Of a stretch of DNA of 37,728 nucleotides, positions 5,999 to 12,604 are shown in pieces; the first letter of the stretch is position 1, and each line of letters begins with the position of its first letter. The stretch comes from CALVUJ01 sp045119835 (GTDB taxonomy: Bacteria; Bacillota_I; Bacilli_A; RFN20; DUOF01): positions 1 through 37,728 of the forward strand of contig JBGVED010000098.1 in the NCBI GenBank assembly GCA_045119835.1, read 5' to 3'. The position numbers and the translations under genes were made by a program. The notes under the pieces were generated by a model, which saw only the letters and a list, made by a program, of their open reading frames with translations, did no database searches and was not told the DNA's origin.

Positions 5999-6140
5999 TA
6001 AGTATCAAGAAGCATTGGATATTATAAAAAGAGATTATGCCTATAACGAAGTAAGTAAAAAAGAATTCCCTACTGTTGAAGAAGTTGAAAACGCTATAAA
6101 AGATTTACAAGAACTAGTAGATAAGGAAACACCTCAATAA
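5991..6140 (+). CDS. Small phage protein of the 'KYQEALD' type
   Basis: 49 aa, ATG at 5991 after AAGGAGAGTGAAGAAA, overlapping the previous stop. It begins MSNKYQEALDIIKRDYAY and has a C-terminal helix (VEEVENAIKDLQELVD). Short proteins opening with (N)KYQEALD are recurrent in Bacillota phages next to other small early genes; no role is assigned. Confidence 0.7.
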   Translation: MSNKYQEALDIIKRDYAYNEVSKKEFPTVEEVENAIKDLQELVDKETPQ

Positions 6141-6164
6141 CTAGCGATGGGAGTATTTAAAGTA

Positions 6165-6193
6165 TTGAATTACAAATAAACAAGTGGTATATT
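6165..6193 (+). promoter_or_regulatory. Promoter upstream of the helicase gene
   Basis: TTGAAT at 6165-6170, a 17-bp spacer and TATATT at 6188-6193 with TGG immediately before it (extended -10). It lies in the 80-bp gap between the small gene ending at 6140 and the helicase start at 6221, so the helicase may be expressed beyond the leader-controlled transcript. Confidence 0.6.
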
Positions 6194-6220
6194 AAAAGAA
6201 GAAAAGAGAGGTAAGAAACA

Positions 6221-7435
6221 ATGTATAATCAACAAGAACCTAGCATTGTCGAAGAAACAATTATAGGTTGTCTACTAACAAATGACAAATTATTGAGCGA
6301 GTTTTATTTACAACCAAAACATTTCCTAAATGATAACAACAAAGTTATTATAGGAAAGATATTAGATTTGAAGAAAGAAGGAAGCAAAGTAGACATAGTG
6401 ATACTTTGTGAAAAATTACAGGATACTTATTTGCAATCAATAGCTATGGATTATGTAGTTAACCTAGTTAATACAAGTGGATTTCATTGGTATCAGGAAA
6501 AACAAGAAGAAAGATACAAAGGTTATCAAATATCATCAATAACAGATAAATTTAAAGACAAAAAAATAAGTTATCAAGAAATGATTGACGGTATTAATAA
6601 GATAAACAACGAATTTAATAAATCAAGTGATGAAAACTCGTTATTGAGTGGTAAAGAAATATTTGATTTGATTACAACCAATTCAAACGAATTAGTATTT
6701 GATTATTACGCAAATATGCAACAAACACTTAAACTACCTATTAATACTGTTAATCTAATAGCAGCAAGAACTTCACAAGGTAAGAGTGCATTATCATTGA
6801 ATTTCTGCAACGACTTGTCTAAGAAATATAAATGTCTCTACTTTAATATGGAAATGACAGAAAAGGAGTTATATCAAAGACTTACAAGCATTAATTGTGG
6901 TATACCTATAAATGACTTCTACAACATCAATTCAAACAATAACGATAGAATTTGGAAGGGTATAGAAGAAGTTAAGAAAAGGAATATTAAAATATACAAC
7001 GGGAGCAAGAATGTTAAGGCTTTAAGAACTATCTTAACAAAGGAATCTAAAAAAGAGCATTGTATAGCATTTATAGATTATATAGGCTATGTCTATGGCT
7101 CAAATGGTCAAAATGATAGAGAGAGAATAGGTGAAGTTGTTAGAGAAATCCAAACAATGACTAAAGATTTAAACATTACAGTATTCATAGTTGCTCAAAT
7201 AAACAGAGATGGAAACGATGCACCAAGTCTAGTTAACTTAAAAGATAGTGGTGAGTTAGAACAGACTGCTCATTGTGTTATGATAATTCACAACCCAGAC
7301 AAAGACAACCCAAACAATCAAACTCCTGAAGTCAAAATATTAGTTCCAAAGAACAGGAGCGGTAAGTTAGGAAGTTTGAAAATGGTGTTTGATAAGCCAA
7401 CGCAAAGGTTTATACCAATAAAAAAAGATAGTTAA
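6221..7435 (+). CDS. DnaB-type replicative helicase
   Basis: 404 aa, ATG after GAGAGGTAAGAAACA. The N-terminal part (EPSIVEETIIGCLL, then FYLQPKHFLNDNN) is the DnaB N-terminal helical domain. The RecA-like core has a Walker A motif ARTSQGKS at 182-189, the 'FNMEM' segment, a Walker B-type strand (CIAFIDYIGY) and the VFIVAQINR segment. Near the end, PKNRSGKLG matches the usual DnaB arginine-finger region. It unwinds DNA 5' to 3' at the fork, loaded by the organizer at 3776. A little shorter than cellular DnaB, mainly in the N-terminal half. Confidence 0.93.
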   Translation: MYNQQEPSIVEETIIGCLLTNDKLLSEFYLQPKHFLNDNNKVIIGKILDLKKEGSKVDIVILCEKLQDTYLQSIAMDYVVNLVNTSGFHWYQEKQEERYKGYQISSITDKFKDKKISYQEMIDGINKINNEFNKSSDENSLLSGKEIFDLITTNSNELVFDYYANMQQTLKLPINTVNLIAARTSQGKSALSLNFCNDLSKKYKCLYFNMEMTEKELYQRLTSINCGIPINDFYNINSNNNDRIWKGIEEVKKRNIKIYNGSKNVKALRTILTKESKKEHCIAFIDYIGYVYGSNGQNDRERIGEVVREIQTMTKDLNITVFIVAQINRDGNDAPSLVNLKDSGELEQTAHCVMIIHNPDKDNPNNQTPEVKILVPKNRSGKLGSLKMVFDKPTQRFIPIKKDS

Positions 7436-7448
7436 ACGCTATCTTTTT
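7422..7448. terminator. Bidirectional intrinsic terminator between convergent operons
   Basis: AAAAAGATAG (7422-7431), a 7-nt loop and CTATCTTTTT (7439-7448) form a perfect ten-pair hairpin with U runs when read in either direction. It overlaps the end of the helicase gene and closes both the plus replication operon and the minus late operon. Confidence 0.88.
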
Positions 7449-7545
7449 ATTTTTGTCGCTAAATTCTTTAAATTTAAAGAGTTTTTGTGTTTTTGGTATA
7501 ATTCCTTATAAAACAAGATTTGATTAAATATAAGGTTATTTTCAT
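7449..7545. other. Noncoding spacer between helicase terminator and tRNA
   Basis: No gene is seen. It contains a perfect 16-bp palindrome TCTTTAAATTTAAAGA (around 7466-7481) followed by a T-rich run on the plus strand, and a stem CCTTATA/TATAAGG with an 18-nt loop that may form downstream of the tRNA on the minus strand. Both could help 3'-end formation. Confidence 0.45.
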
Positions 7546-7621
7546 TGGAGGTACTTATGCGATTTGAACGCATGATAAACGAGTTGCAGTCGTTCCTCTT
7601 AAGCCACTTGAGTAAAGTACC
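7546..7621 (-). tRNA. tRNA-Cys (anticodon GCA), CCA encoded
   Basis: Complete cloverleaf on the minus strand. Acceptor GGTACTT (7621-7615) pairs with AAGTACC (7556-7550), followed by T and an encoded CCA. D arm CTC/GAG with an AAGTGGCTTAA loop; anticodon arm AACGA/TCGTT with loop CTGCAAC giving anticodon GCA; variable loop of 4 nt; T arm ATGCG/CGCAT with loop TTCAAAT. The short variable loop excludes Ser or Leu. It is the last element of the late operon, just after the cysteine-rich late genes. Confidence 0.93.
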
Positions 7622-7633
7622 ATACAGAGAGGC

Positions 7634-8008
7634 TTAATACCTCTCCACAATCCAATACCTATCGACAATCATATCGCCACAATCAAAGATGTCATAGATA
7701 GCACCGTTAATAGCACATGTTAGATGCCCTTCTACTCTTATAATTAATATACAATCAGGATTTGCCTCTACAATTTCATCTACTGTTCTATTATTGCCGT
7801 TGTATGGTTTAAGACCTATTATATTTTCGAGAAGATACTTGTAACAACATACACATAATTCTTCGCACTCGTAGTAATCTCCTATTTCTATTAATAAGTC
7901 CTCCACATCAAAGTAGTCGATGTCCAGCCCTAATGATAAAGCCCTGACAACACAATCATTTCTTCTTTGACCGTTAGGAGATACATTATGATAGATATAG
8001 TCTGCCAT
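7634..8008 (-). CDS. Papain-like fold cysteine protein, possible peptidase
   Basis: 124 aa. It matches the plan of a phage protein type with a papain-like fold: RNDCVVRAL with Cys19, then VEGHLTC with His95, then IYDIFDCGD with Asp106 as third residue, and a closing VDRYWIV. This suggests a C39-like peptidase or an inactive relative. It has eight cysteines. It is the last protein gene of the late operon, before tRNA-Cys; the start shares one base with the preceding stop and lacks a good RBS. As no other cell-wall hydrolase is visible, a lysis or virion-maturation role is conceivable but unproven. Confidence 0.6.
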   Translation of the reverse strand: MADYIYHNVSPNGQRRNDCVVRALSLGLDIDYFDVEDLLIEIGDYYECEELCVCCYKYLLENIIGLKPYNGNNRTVDEIVEANPDCILIIRVEGHLTCAINGAIYDIFDCGDMIVDRYWIVERY

Positions 8009-8787
8009 TATTCAGCCATTACTACATTGTCATAGTATGCTGCTAATTTTTCACCATGTTTCATTTCAACATCATCATCCATTAACCAATCTTTAGCCAA
8101 TCTCAAATAAATGTCTACATTTGCTGTTCCTAAAGTTTTCTTATAGTCTTTGTACAACATAATTACTGTTGCATAGTATTCTTCAGGTTTAAAGTGGTCA
8201 AATTTAATGCTCAAATCTTCTGCTCTTTTCATGATTTTGTCTTTCTTAAACATTTCTTTTTCTCGAGCATCGAAATCTTGCATTAATTCTTCAATCCACT
8301 CATCCAATTCTTCTTTAGATAACATTGTTTCATCTTCTCCATAGTCCATACGATAGTCGTATCCGTAGTCTCTTCCACGACCTCTACCACCTCTTGCGTA
8401 ATCCATGTTTCTATCGTAGTTCATATCCATTTCTCTATCACGCATTGGGTAGTTTCTTCTTATCTCGAATGGAGTATCTCCATAATATCCGTATAATTCT
8501 CTACCATAAACGCTATCCCTAGTGTTGTACTCGCCAGTTCCGTAGTCATAATCCATTCTTGAATCATATTCTGTATCATAAGAGCCATAATCATTTGGCC
8601 CTCTATTTCCACCACGACTACTTCTGCTCATACCTCTAGCCATATCTTCGTTCATAGCACGGTCTCTACGAGGTCTACGGCTACTCACATAACCTCCTCG
8701 ACTTCCATAAGGGTTTCTTCCATCTTGAGACATTCTTCTATTTCTAGCCATATCTCTCATCATTCTTAAATCCATTCTTCTAGGCAT
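8008..8787 (-). CDS. Arg/Tyr/Asp/Gly-rich late protein with helical C-terminal domain
   Basis: 259 aa, ATG after AGAAGGAGGTGCAGCATA. Residues 1-150 are extreme low complexity: Arg-Met pairs, RGG-like runs (SRGGN, GGRGRGRDYGYDY) and many Tyr-Asp repeats, surely disordered. Residues 155-259 form a folded helical domain (LSKEELDEWIEELMQDFD, then FKPEEYYATVIMLYKDYKK, then LRLAKDWLMDDD). Proteins of this two-part plan recur in gut Bacillota phages next to the two upstream genes seen here. It is probably virion-associated; the polyampholyte half could bind nucleic acid or self-associate. Confidence 0.75.
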   Translation of the reverse strand: MPRRMDLRMMRDMARNRRMSQDGRNPYGSRGGYVSSRRPRRDRAMNEDMARGMSRSSRGGNRGPNDYGSYDTEYDSRMDYDYGTGEYNTRDSVYGRELYGYYGDTPFEIRRNYPMRDREMDMNYDRNMDYARGGRGRGRDYGYDYRMDYGEDETMLSKEELDEWIEELMQDFDAREKEMFKKDKIMKRAEDLSIKFDHFKPEEYYATVIMLYKDYKKTLGTANVDIYLRLAKDWLMDDDVEMKHGEKLAAYYDNVVMAE

Positions 8788-9182
8788 TATGCTGCACCTC
8801 CTTCTATAACAGGTAAACTAGGCAATACCTCTGCACCACAGCAACCAATATCACCTAATAATCTAAATGTTCCACTTGTAGTATTTGTTGCTACGCAAAC
8901 ACTATATTTAGTTCTTGTTCTTATATTACATGCAGTTGCTTGTACACAATTCCTTCTAGTTAAAGGGTATAATGTTGTTTCATCTCCACCTATGCTAATA
9001 AACACAGGAGCAGTTATTGTAGTTTCGGCTGGTATTGTTTGAGCAACTACAATGCAATATTTTTCATTGTTATAATATGTTCCTGCTGGTAAATCAATGA
9101 TTAAACCTGTTCCAGCAGTAAATGTAACATCTGTTGATATAATTAATCTATCACACAATCTACATACATTATTACATGCCAT
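8787..9182 (-). CDS. Cysteine-rich late protein, likely virion surface or fibre accessory
   Basis: 131 aa, ATG after GAAAGGAGAAAAAGATT. Nine cysteines, clustered at the N-terminus (CNNVCRLC), in RRNCVQATAC, and near the end (DIGCCG). The rest is strand-rich with many Thr/Ile/Val (VTFTAGTGLIIDLP, TIPAETTITAPVFIS), suggesting a small beta-sandwich. The leaky terminator upstream would set its level below that of the 9292 gene. No function is known for this family. Confidence 0.7.
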   Translation of the reverse strand: MACNNVCRLCDRLIISTDVTFTAGTGLIIDLPAGTYYNNEKYCIVVAQTIPAETTITAPVFISIGGDETTLYPLTRRNCVQATACNIRTRTKYSVCVATNTTSGTFRLLGDIGCCGAEVLPSLPVIEGGAA

Positions 9183-9203
9183 AATCTTTTTCTCCTTTCA
9201 AAT

Positions 9204-9226
9204 AAAAAAGGCAAGTTTGCCTTGCC
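9204..9226 (-). terminator. Internal terminator after the Gly/Cys-rich gene
   Basis: Minus strand GGCAAG (9226-9221), loop GCAAA, CTTGCC (9215-9210), followed by TTTTTT. There is no late-type promoter between this hairpin and the 9182 gene start, so read-through must supply the three genes and the tRNA beyond, giving a step down in expression. Confidence 0.8.
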
Positions 9227-9291
9227 CAAAACTATTAGTTTTAATTATTTATCACTACATAATTGTAGGAAGGTGAGGGTGTTTGATTTAA

Positions 9292-10071
9292 TTAAAAATT
9301 GTTGCAACCGCTACAACCATTAGTTGCATAGGCTACATTACCACAACAGTTAGTAGGGAATGTTACTTGTTGAGGTGGTTGTACGACATAGGCGCTTACA
9401 GGGCACTTAGGACTCAAAGAATCCACTATAAAGCGAGATTGTCTATCATTAGATATTTGAGCTTTTAAACCACTGTTTTCTGCTTGTAAACTAGAAATCT
9501 TCTCAGTTGTTAAGAAGTCTAAAATTGCTCTAGTGTTGTCTTGTCCTGCTCTTATAATGTCGCAAGTGTTTTTAGCGTTGTTGTAATTTACTGCATCGAT
9601 TGCTCTTTGAGTTGTACAACAACAATCTGCTAATTCTCTACTTAAAGCATTAAATCCTGCTTGGTTTTGGTATCCAAGAGTGCAGATAGCATTATCAACA
9701 CCGTTAAATCCTTGAACTAAAGCAGTATTTAATCCACTTGCTGCTTGAGTAATTGCATTAATAGTATTGAAGTTACCCGTAGTAATTGTGTTGTTTAAAG
9801 CAAATGTGCTATCACAAATACCATTTGATATTGAATCTAATTTTCTTTCAATAGTTGCGAAGTCTGTTTGAAGTGCAAAGTTTTCAGGAATACCTGTGTA
9901 ACCATAACCTCCACGGCCTCCACCAAAGCCAAAGCCTCCGTTACCCCAACCGCCAAATAAACCTCCAACTAGAGCAAGTCCTATAATCCAAGACCAGTCA
10001 TTCCAACCGTTGTTTCCGTTATTTCCATAACCATTTGTTACTACTGGGATTTCTCCTTCAAAGTAAGCCAT
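9292..10071 (-). CDS. Gly-rich, Cys-rich conserved gut-phage late protein
   Basis: 259 aa, ATG after AGGAAAGGAGAGAAAAAAT. Residues 20-60 combine WSWIIGLALVGGLFGG, which may insert in membrane, with a Gly/Phe run. A long helical region follows with 'DSTFALNNTI' and 'CCCTTQRAI' motifs and 'NTRAILDFLTTEKI', then a coiled coil (SSLQAENSGLKAQI) and a Cys-rich tail (NCCG, CSGCN). Eleven cysteines. I recognise this as a common protein of gut Bacillota phages and prophages with no established role; it is probably a virion component or is injected with DNA. Confidence 0.78.
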   Translation of the reverse strand: MAYFEGEIPVVTNGYGNNGNNGWNDWSWIIGLALVGGLFGGWGNGGFGFGGGRGGYGYTGIPENFALQTDFATIERKLDSISNGICDSTFALNNTITTGNFNTINAITQAASGLNTALVQGFNGVDNAICTLGYQNQAGFNALSRELADCCCTTQRAIDAVNYNNAKNTCDIIRAGQDNTRAILDFLTTEKISSLQAENSGLKAQISNDRQSRFIVDSLSPKCPVSAYVVQPPQQVTFPTNCCGNVAYATNGCSGCNNF

Positions 10072-10118
10072 ATTTTTTCTCTCCTTTCCTAAATTTTTAT
10101 ATCAAATCACATGTCGAC

Positions 10119-10373
10119 CTATGATTTAATACCATTGTTATTTGGTGTCATACTTTGCATTTGTTGACACATATTTAAAAGAGCATTTTCTTGAATAGGT
10201 ATGTTATTTTGTTTTGCTAACTGCATAGCAAATTGAATAGGTGTTAAACCACTCTCTTTCATTTGATTTGCTAGTGCTAGCATTTGTGGATTTTGTTTAT
10301 AAATCATCTGTTCAATTTGTTTAGCGTCTTTGCCCATAGCCATAAATTGCTTAAATAAATCAATTGGATTCAT
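10119..10373 (-). CDS. Small late protein, helical, unknown
   Basis: 84 aa, ATG after AAAGAGGTGAAATAAC. All-helical, Met/Gln/Asn-rich: MNPIDLFKQFMAMGKDAKQ, then a repeat-like pair NPQMLALANQM and TPIQFAMQLAKQN. Such short 'NPxxLFKQFMxMG' proteins frequently accompany the 10375 and 9292 types in phage late operons. Possible minor virion protein or chaperone. Confidence 0.7.
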   Translation of the reverse strand: MNPIDLFKQFMAMGKDAKQIEQMIYKQNPQMLALANQMKESGLTPIQFAMQLAKQNNIPIQENALLNMCQQMQSMTPNNNGIKS

Positions 10374-10374
10374 G

Positions 10375-10818
10375 TTATTTCACCTCTTTTGTAGTTAAAC
10401 TATCAAACTTAGCGTTTAATTCACTAAATTTGCCTTCAAATTCTTGTTTTAAGGCTTCTAACTGTTCTTTAGATATAAAGTTACTGCTCATATCCTTTTG
10501 AGCCTTATTTTCAATTATTTGGTCATTGTCATCTAGTTCTACTAATTTAAACTTCCTCATTGTAGATTTTCCTTGAGCATCACTTTTTTTAATAAACAAC
10601 TTATCACTATCACTATCTTGCATGTAGATTGTAGAATTTGGTTGCATAATAAACGCCTTTGCTCCTACTTCACCATTAACAAAAGTTAAAGGAATATAAG
10701 TTTGTTGAGGTTGTGTTTGTTGTTGAGTTTGATAATTATTGTATTGTGGAGTTGGCGTATAAGGTTGTGTATAACCTCCATAAGTGTTGTAATAAGGATT
10801 ATTGTTGTAGTTGTACAT
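10375..10818 (-). CDS. Late protein with Asn/Tyr/Gln-rich N-terminus, unknown
   Basis: 147 aa from ATG 10816-10818, which follows GAAGGAGGGATTAAC; an upstream TTG in frame would place that RBS within the gene. Residues 1-40 are a disordered Tyr/Asn/Pro/Gln tract. The middle has a conserved strand set (TFVNGEVGAKAFIMQPNST then YMQDSDSDKLFIKKSD), and the C-terminal 45 residues form a coiled coil (KEQLEALKQEFEGKFSELN). Commonly found beside the 10119-type gene. It is the first gene behind late-type site 3. Confidence 0.75.
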   Translation of the reverse strand: MYNYNNNPYYNTYGGYTQPYTPTPQYNNYQTQQQTQPQQTYIPLTFVNGEVGAKAFIMQPNSTIYMQDSDSDKLFIKKSDAQGKSTMRKFKLVELDDNDQIIENKAQKDMSSNFISKEQLEALKQEFEGKFSELNAKFDSLTTKEVK

Positions 10819-10840
10819 GTTAATCCCTCCTTCTAACAAT

Positions 10841-10850
10841 AGCGTATAAT
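10841..10850 (-). promoter_or_regulatory. Late-type promoter, site 3 (divergent member)
   Basis: Minus strand: T6 tract of the terminator, then ATTATACGCTATTGTTAG and the RBS GAAGGAGGG. It keeps the ATT and TAG downstream positions of the motif but has TTATACGC instead of GATATAC. Its position (directly after a terminator and before an operon) argues that it is functional. Confidence 0.5.
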
Positions 10851-10874
10851 AAAAAAGATACCTGTTAAGGTATC
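10851..10874 (-). terminator. Intrinsic terminator of the AgrB-like gene
   Basis: GATACCT (10874-10868), loop TAAC, AGGTATC (10863-10857), then TTTTTT. The stop codon of the gene (10865-10867) lies in the loop. Confidence 0.88.
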
Positions 10875-11440
10875 ATGTTGGTATCATAATTTAATTTTGT
10901 GAATATTCTTTTTCTTATTCTAGCAGTTTGAGGTTTTGAATAACCTATTGCCTTGTATAAGTTATATCCTTTGAGTTCATCTCTTATTATTTTCTTTGCT
11001 ATTTGTATTTCATCATTGGTGAGATTCTTTAATTTACAAAATTTTTCAAATTCTTCTAATGTCATACTTTTAAGATTTGGTGAAAGTTTGTGTTGCAGGT
11101 CTATTCTATCTTGCATTATGTACCCAAACCAACAAATAAAACTTGCTACTGGCAGAGAAGATAATAGACTTATTGATTTTGGTAAACAATTTAGAACGCC
11201 AATAGTTATTACTGCAAATGTTACTAATAGACATTTATTGGTTTTATCTTTATGGTATTCTTTTTCATGTAAAGGTCTCAATACTATATGAGCTACACAA
11301 AACATAATCATTTCAAAATATTTATCAAATATAAAAGAAACAGTAAAAAGAAAGGCAATAACTAATGTGTATTGCCATAATTCTTCTTTAAAAAACTTCT
11401 TAATTTTTAGTTTGGTTTTTAATTTTAGAAATTTCTTCAT
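10865..11440 (-). CDS. AgrB-like membrane protein with C-terminal helix-turn-helix
   Basis: 191 aa from ATG 11438-11440; an alternative ATG at 11461 overlaps the previous small gene more deeply and neither has an ideal RBS. After a basic N-terminus, membrane segments lie at about 24-39, 41-58, 70-88 and 90-112. The second cytoplasmic loop has EYHKDKTNKC: His63 and Cys70 have the same seven-residue spacing as the catalytic His/Cys of staphylococcal AgrB, and a conserved Arg precedes. From about 130 the chain is soluble and ends in an HTH resembling sigma region 4 (NLTNDEIQIAKKII, GYSKPQTARIRKRIF). A membrane-tethered regulator or peptide-processing protein is inferred. No AgrD-type peptide was found nearby. 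Confidence 0.6.
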   Translation of the reverse strand: MKKFLKLKTKLKIKKFFKEELWQYTLVIAFLFTVSFIFDKYFEMIMFCVAHIVLRPLHEKEYHKDKTNKCLLVTFAVITIGVLNCLPKSISLLSSLPVASFICWFGYIMQDRIDLQHKLSPNLKSMTLEEFEKFCKLKNLTNDEIQIAKKIIRDELKGYNLYKAIGYSKPQTARIRKRIFTKLNYDTNMIP

Positions 11441-11546
11441 CGCAAATCTTAACCTTTTCATTTAATTCATTAATTTTTGCTAATGCCTTTTCTTTTTCCA
11501 TTTCCCAAAATTTGCTTGTACCATATAGTGGTTTAATTGCACCCAT
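11400..11546 (-). CDS. 48-aa helical protein between the two membrane genes
   Basis: ATG at 11544-11546 has AAGGAG 9 nt upstream; an earlier ATG lies within the RBS. The peptide begins MGAIKPLYGTSKFWEMEKE and continues as a charged helix (ALAKINELNEKVKICDEEI). It overlaps both neighbours (14 nt upstream, 41 nt downstream), suggesting strict coupling. It has one Cys but lacks the amphipathic leader and acidic C-terminus of AgrD peptides, so it is not called as a pheromone precursor. Confidence 0.62.
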   Translation of the reverse strand: MGAIKPLYGTSKFWEMEKEKALAKINELNEKVKICDEEISKIKNQTKN

Positions 11547-12126
11547 TTTTTTCATCTCCTTTTCTATAATTAAAAATTATAAAACATAATACCAACCATA
11601 AATAAGCTTCCGCAGAAAAACATATCATAGTTATTGAATTTACATTTGTTAATAGTGTAGCAAAATCTCTAATTTCTAAAGATAATGTTTGAGATATATA
11701 ACTCGCACAATATGTTATTGATAAAGGTAACAATTCTTTTGTAAATAAACAAGGAACAAATATCATGTAACAAGTTGATGCCATAACAAATATTGATTGA
11801 TATTCAACTAAAAACTCAACATTTGCAAAAGCATAAATTCCTAAATATATAACATTATATAAAATTATAATTGTTATGAGCTTATAATCCAATTTTAATT
11901 TTCTTGTTACTGCACCAAAGAATAAATAATCGCCTAATATACCTATTGCTACATTTATCATATAATATGCCCATTTATGGTTATCTATAAAACTACCTAT
12001 TTGTATCAATCTTTCGTTCTCTATACACATTACAAATTCTTGTGGAAAGAATATCTTTGCAACATATAGAAAACCTAAAAATACGACAGTTAAGACTAGC
12101 ATAGCAGTCCAAACTTTCTTGTTCAA
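11533..12126 (-). CDS. Multi-pass membrane protein paired with the AgrB-like gene
   Basis: 197 aa from TTG 12124-12126, which follows GGGAGGGTGAGAAAT; an upstream ATG overlaps the -10 of the promoter and is not usable. Five to six membrane segments (starting at about 8-25, 50-68, 78-96, 106-122, 150-190). Hallmarks are the first loop (FFPQEFVMCIENERLIQIGSF) and SLEIRDFATLLTNVNS before the last helix. This protein and the downstream AgrB-like gene seem to form a conserved pair in gut Bacillota phages; function unknown. Late expression suggests an envelope role, such as lysis control or exclusion. Confidence 0.7.
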   Translation of the reverse strand: MNKKVWTAMLVLTVVFLGFLYVAKIFFPQEFVMCIENERLIQIGSFIDNHKWAYYMINVAIGILGDYLFFGAVTRKLKLDYKLITIIILYNVIYLGIYAFANVEFLVEYQSIFVMASTCYMIFVPCLFTKELLPLSITYCASYISQTLSLEIRDFATLLTNVNSITMICFSAEAYLWLVLCFIIFNYRKGDEKNGCN

Positions 12127-12148
12127 ATTTCTCACCCTCCCTACTAAT

Positions 12149-12157
12149 AGTATATGC
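12149..12157 (-). promoter_or_regulatory. Late-type promoter, site 4 (membrane pair)
   Basis: Minus strand: T7 of the preceding terminator, then GCATATACTATTAGTAGGG, with TATACT at 12154-12149. The transcript start would fall just before GGGAGG of the TTG-started gene. Confidence 0.68.
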
Positions 12158-12184
12158 AAAAAAAGAGTAAATTAATACTCTTTT
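12158..12184 (-). terminator. Intrinsic terminator after the tail chaperone gene
   Basis: AAAAGAGTA (12184-12176), loop TTAATT, TACTCTTTT (12169-12161), then more U. It overlaps the stop of the 12183-12590 gene and touches late-type site 4. Confidence 0.9.
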
Positions 12185-12590
12185 ATAAATAATATTTGAT
12201 TTTTTCAGGCACATTGTTAATAGCATCTTCATCTAAATCTTTGATAGCATTGTACCATTTAACAATCTCTTCCCTTTGTTCTTCTCCCTCAAACTCAACA
12301 CCATAATTCACATTAGACTTGTACTTATCAAAAGCAACTAACAAAGGTTCTCTTAATGCCCTCAACTCGTTCTTATGCTCTATAATCTTGTCAATAGTAT
12401 TGTCATAATCAACAACTCTATTATTCTCTAAATCAAAGCATTTGGTTTTGCCTATTGATAATCTATCTTCATCAGTAATATAGATTTGTTTGCTCGTATC
12501 TAGTTCTTCTTTAGCAACATATTCCACGAAATCACAATGTAATATATCTCTTATTTGAACTAATCTTCCGTTTATAATTTCATTTTCCAT
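12183..12590 (-). CDS. Tail fibre assembly/chaperone-like protein
   Basis: 135 aa, ATG after AAAAGGAGGTCAAAAT. The N-terminal half is strand-rich. The C-terminal half has the pattern of phage tail assembly chaperones: a helix (LRALREPLLVAFDKY), then an acidic helix ending in EEIVKWYNAIKDLDEDAI and a Pro-containing end (NNVPEKIKYYL), which parallels 'R..LL...D...... W...R..L..IP'. It directly follows the fibre gene, the usual position. Likely helps fold or attach fibres; it would not be in the mature virion. Confidence 0.6.
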   Translation of the reverse strand: MENEIINGRLVQIRDILHCDFVEYVAKEELDTSKQIYITDEDRLSIGKTKCFDLENNRVVDYDNTIDKIIEHKNELRALREPLLVAFDKYKSNVNYGVEFEGEEQREEIVKWYNAIKDLDEDAINNVPEKIKYYL

Positions 12591-12604
12591 ATTTTGACCT
12601 CCTT

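Noticed and set aside
7546..7621. tRNA gene as phage attachment site
   Set aside because: The tRNA is complete and internal to the phage, and there is no integrase; a working tRNA is more likely.
10072..10118. TTTGATATAAAAATTT upstream of the 9292-10071 gene as another late promoter
   Set aside because: It shares only GATATA with the motif, lacking CTATT and a preceding A/T tract; left uncalled.
10840..12160. AgrD-like autoinducer peptide next to the AgrB-like gene
   Set aside because: The only small frame (48 aa) lacks an amphipathic leader, a ring-forming core and an acidic tail.
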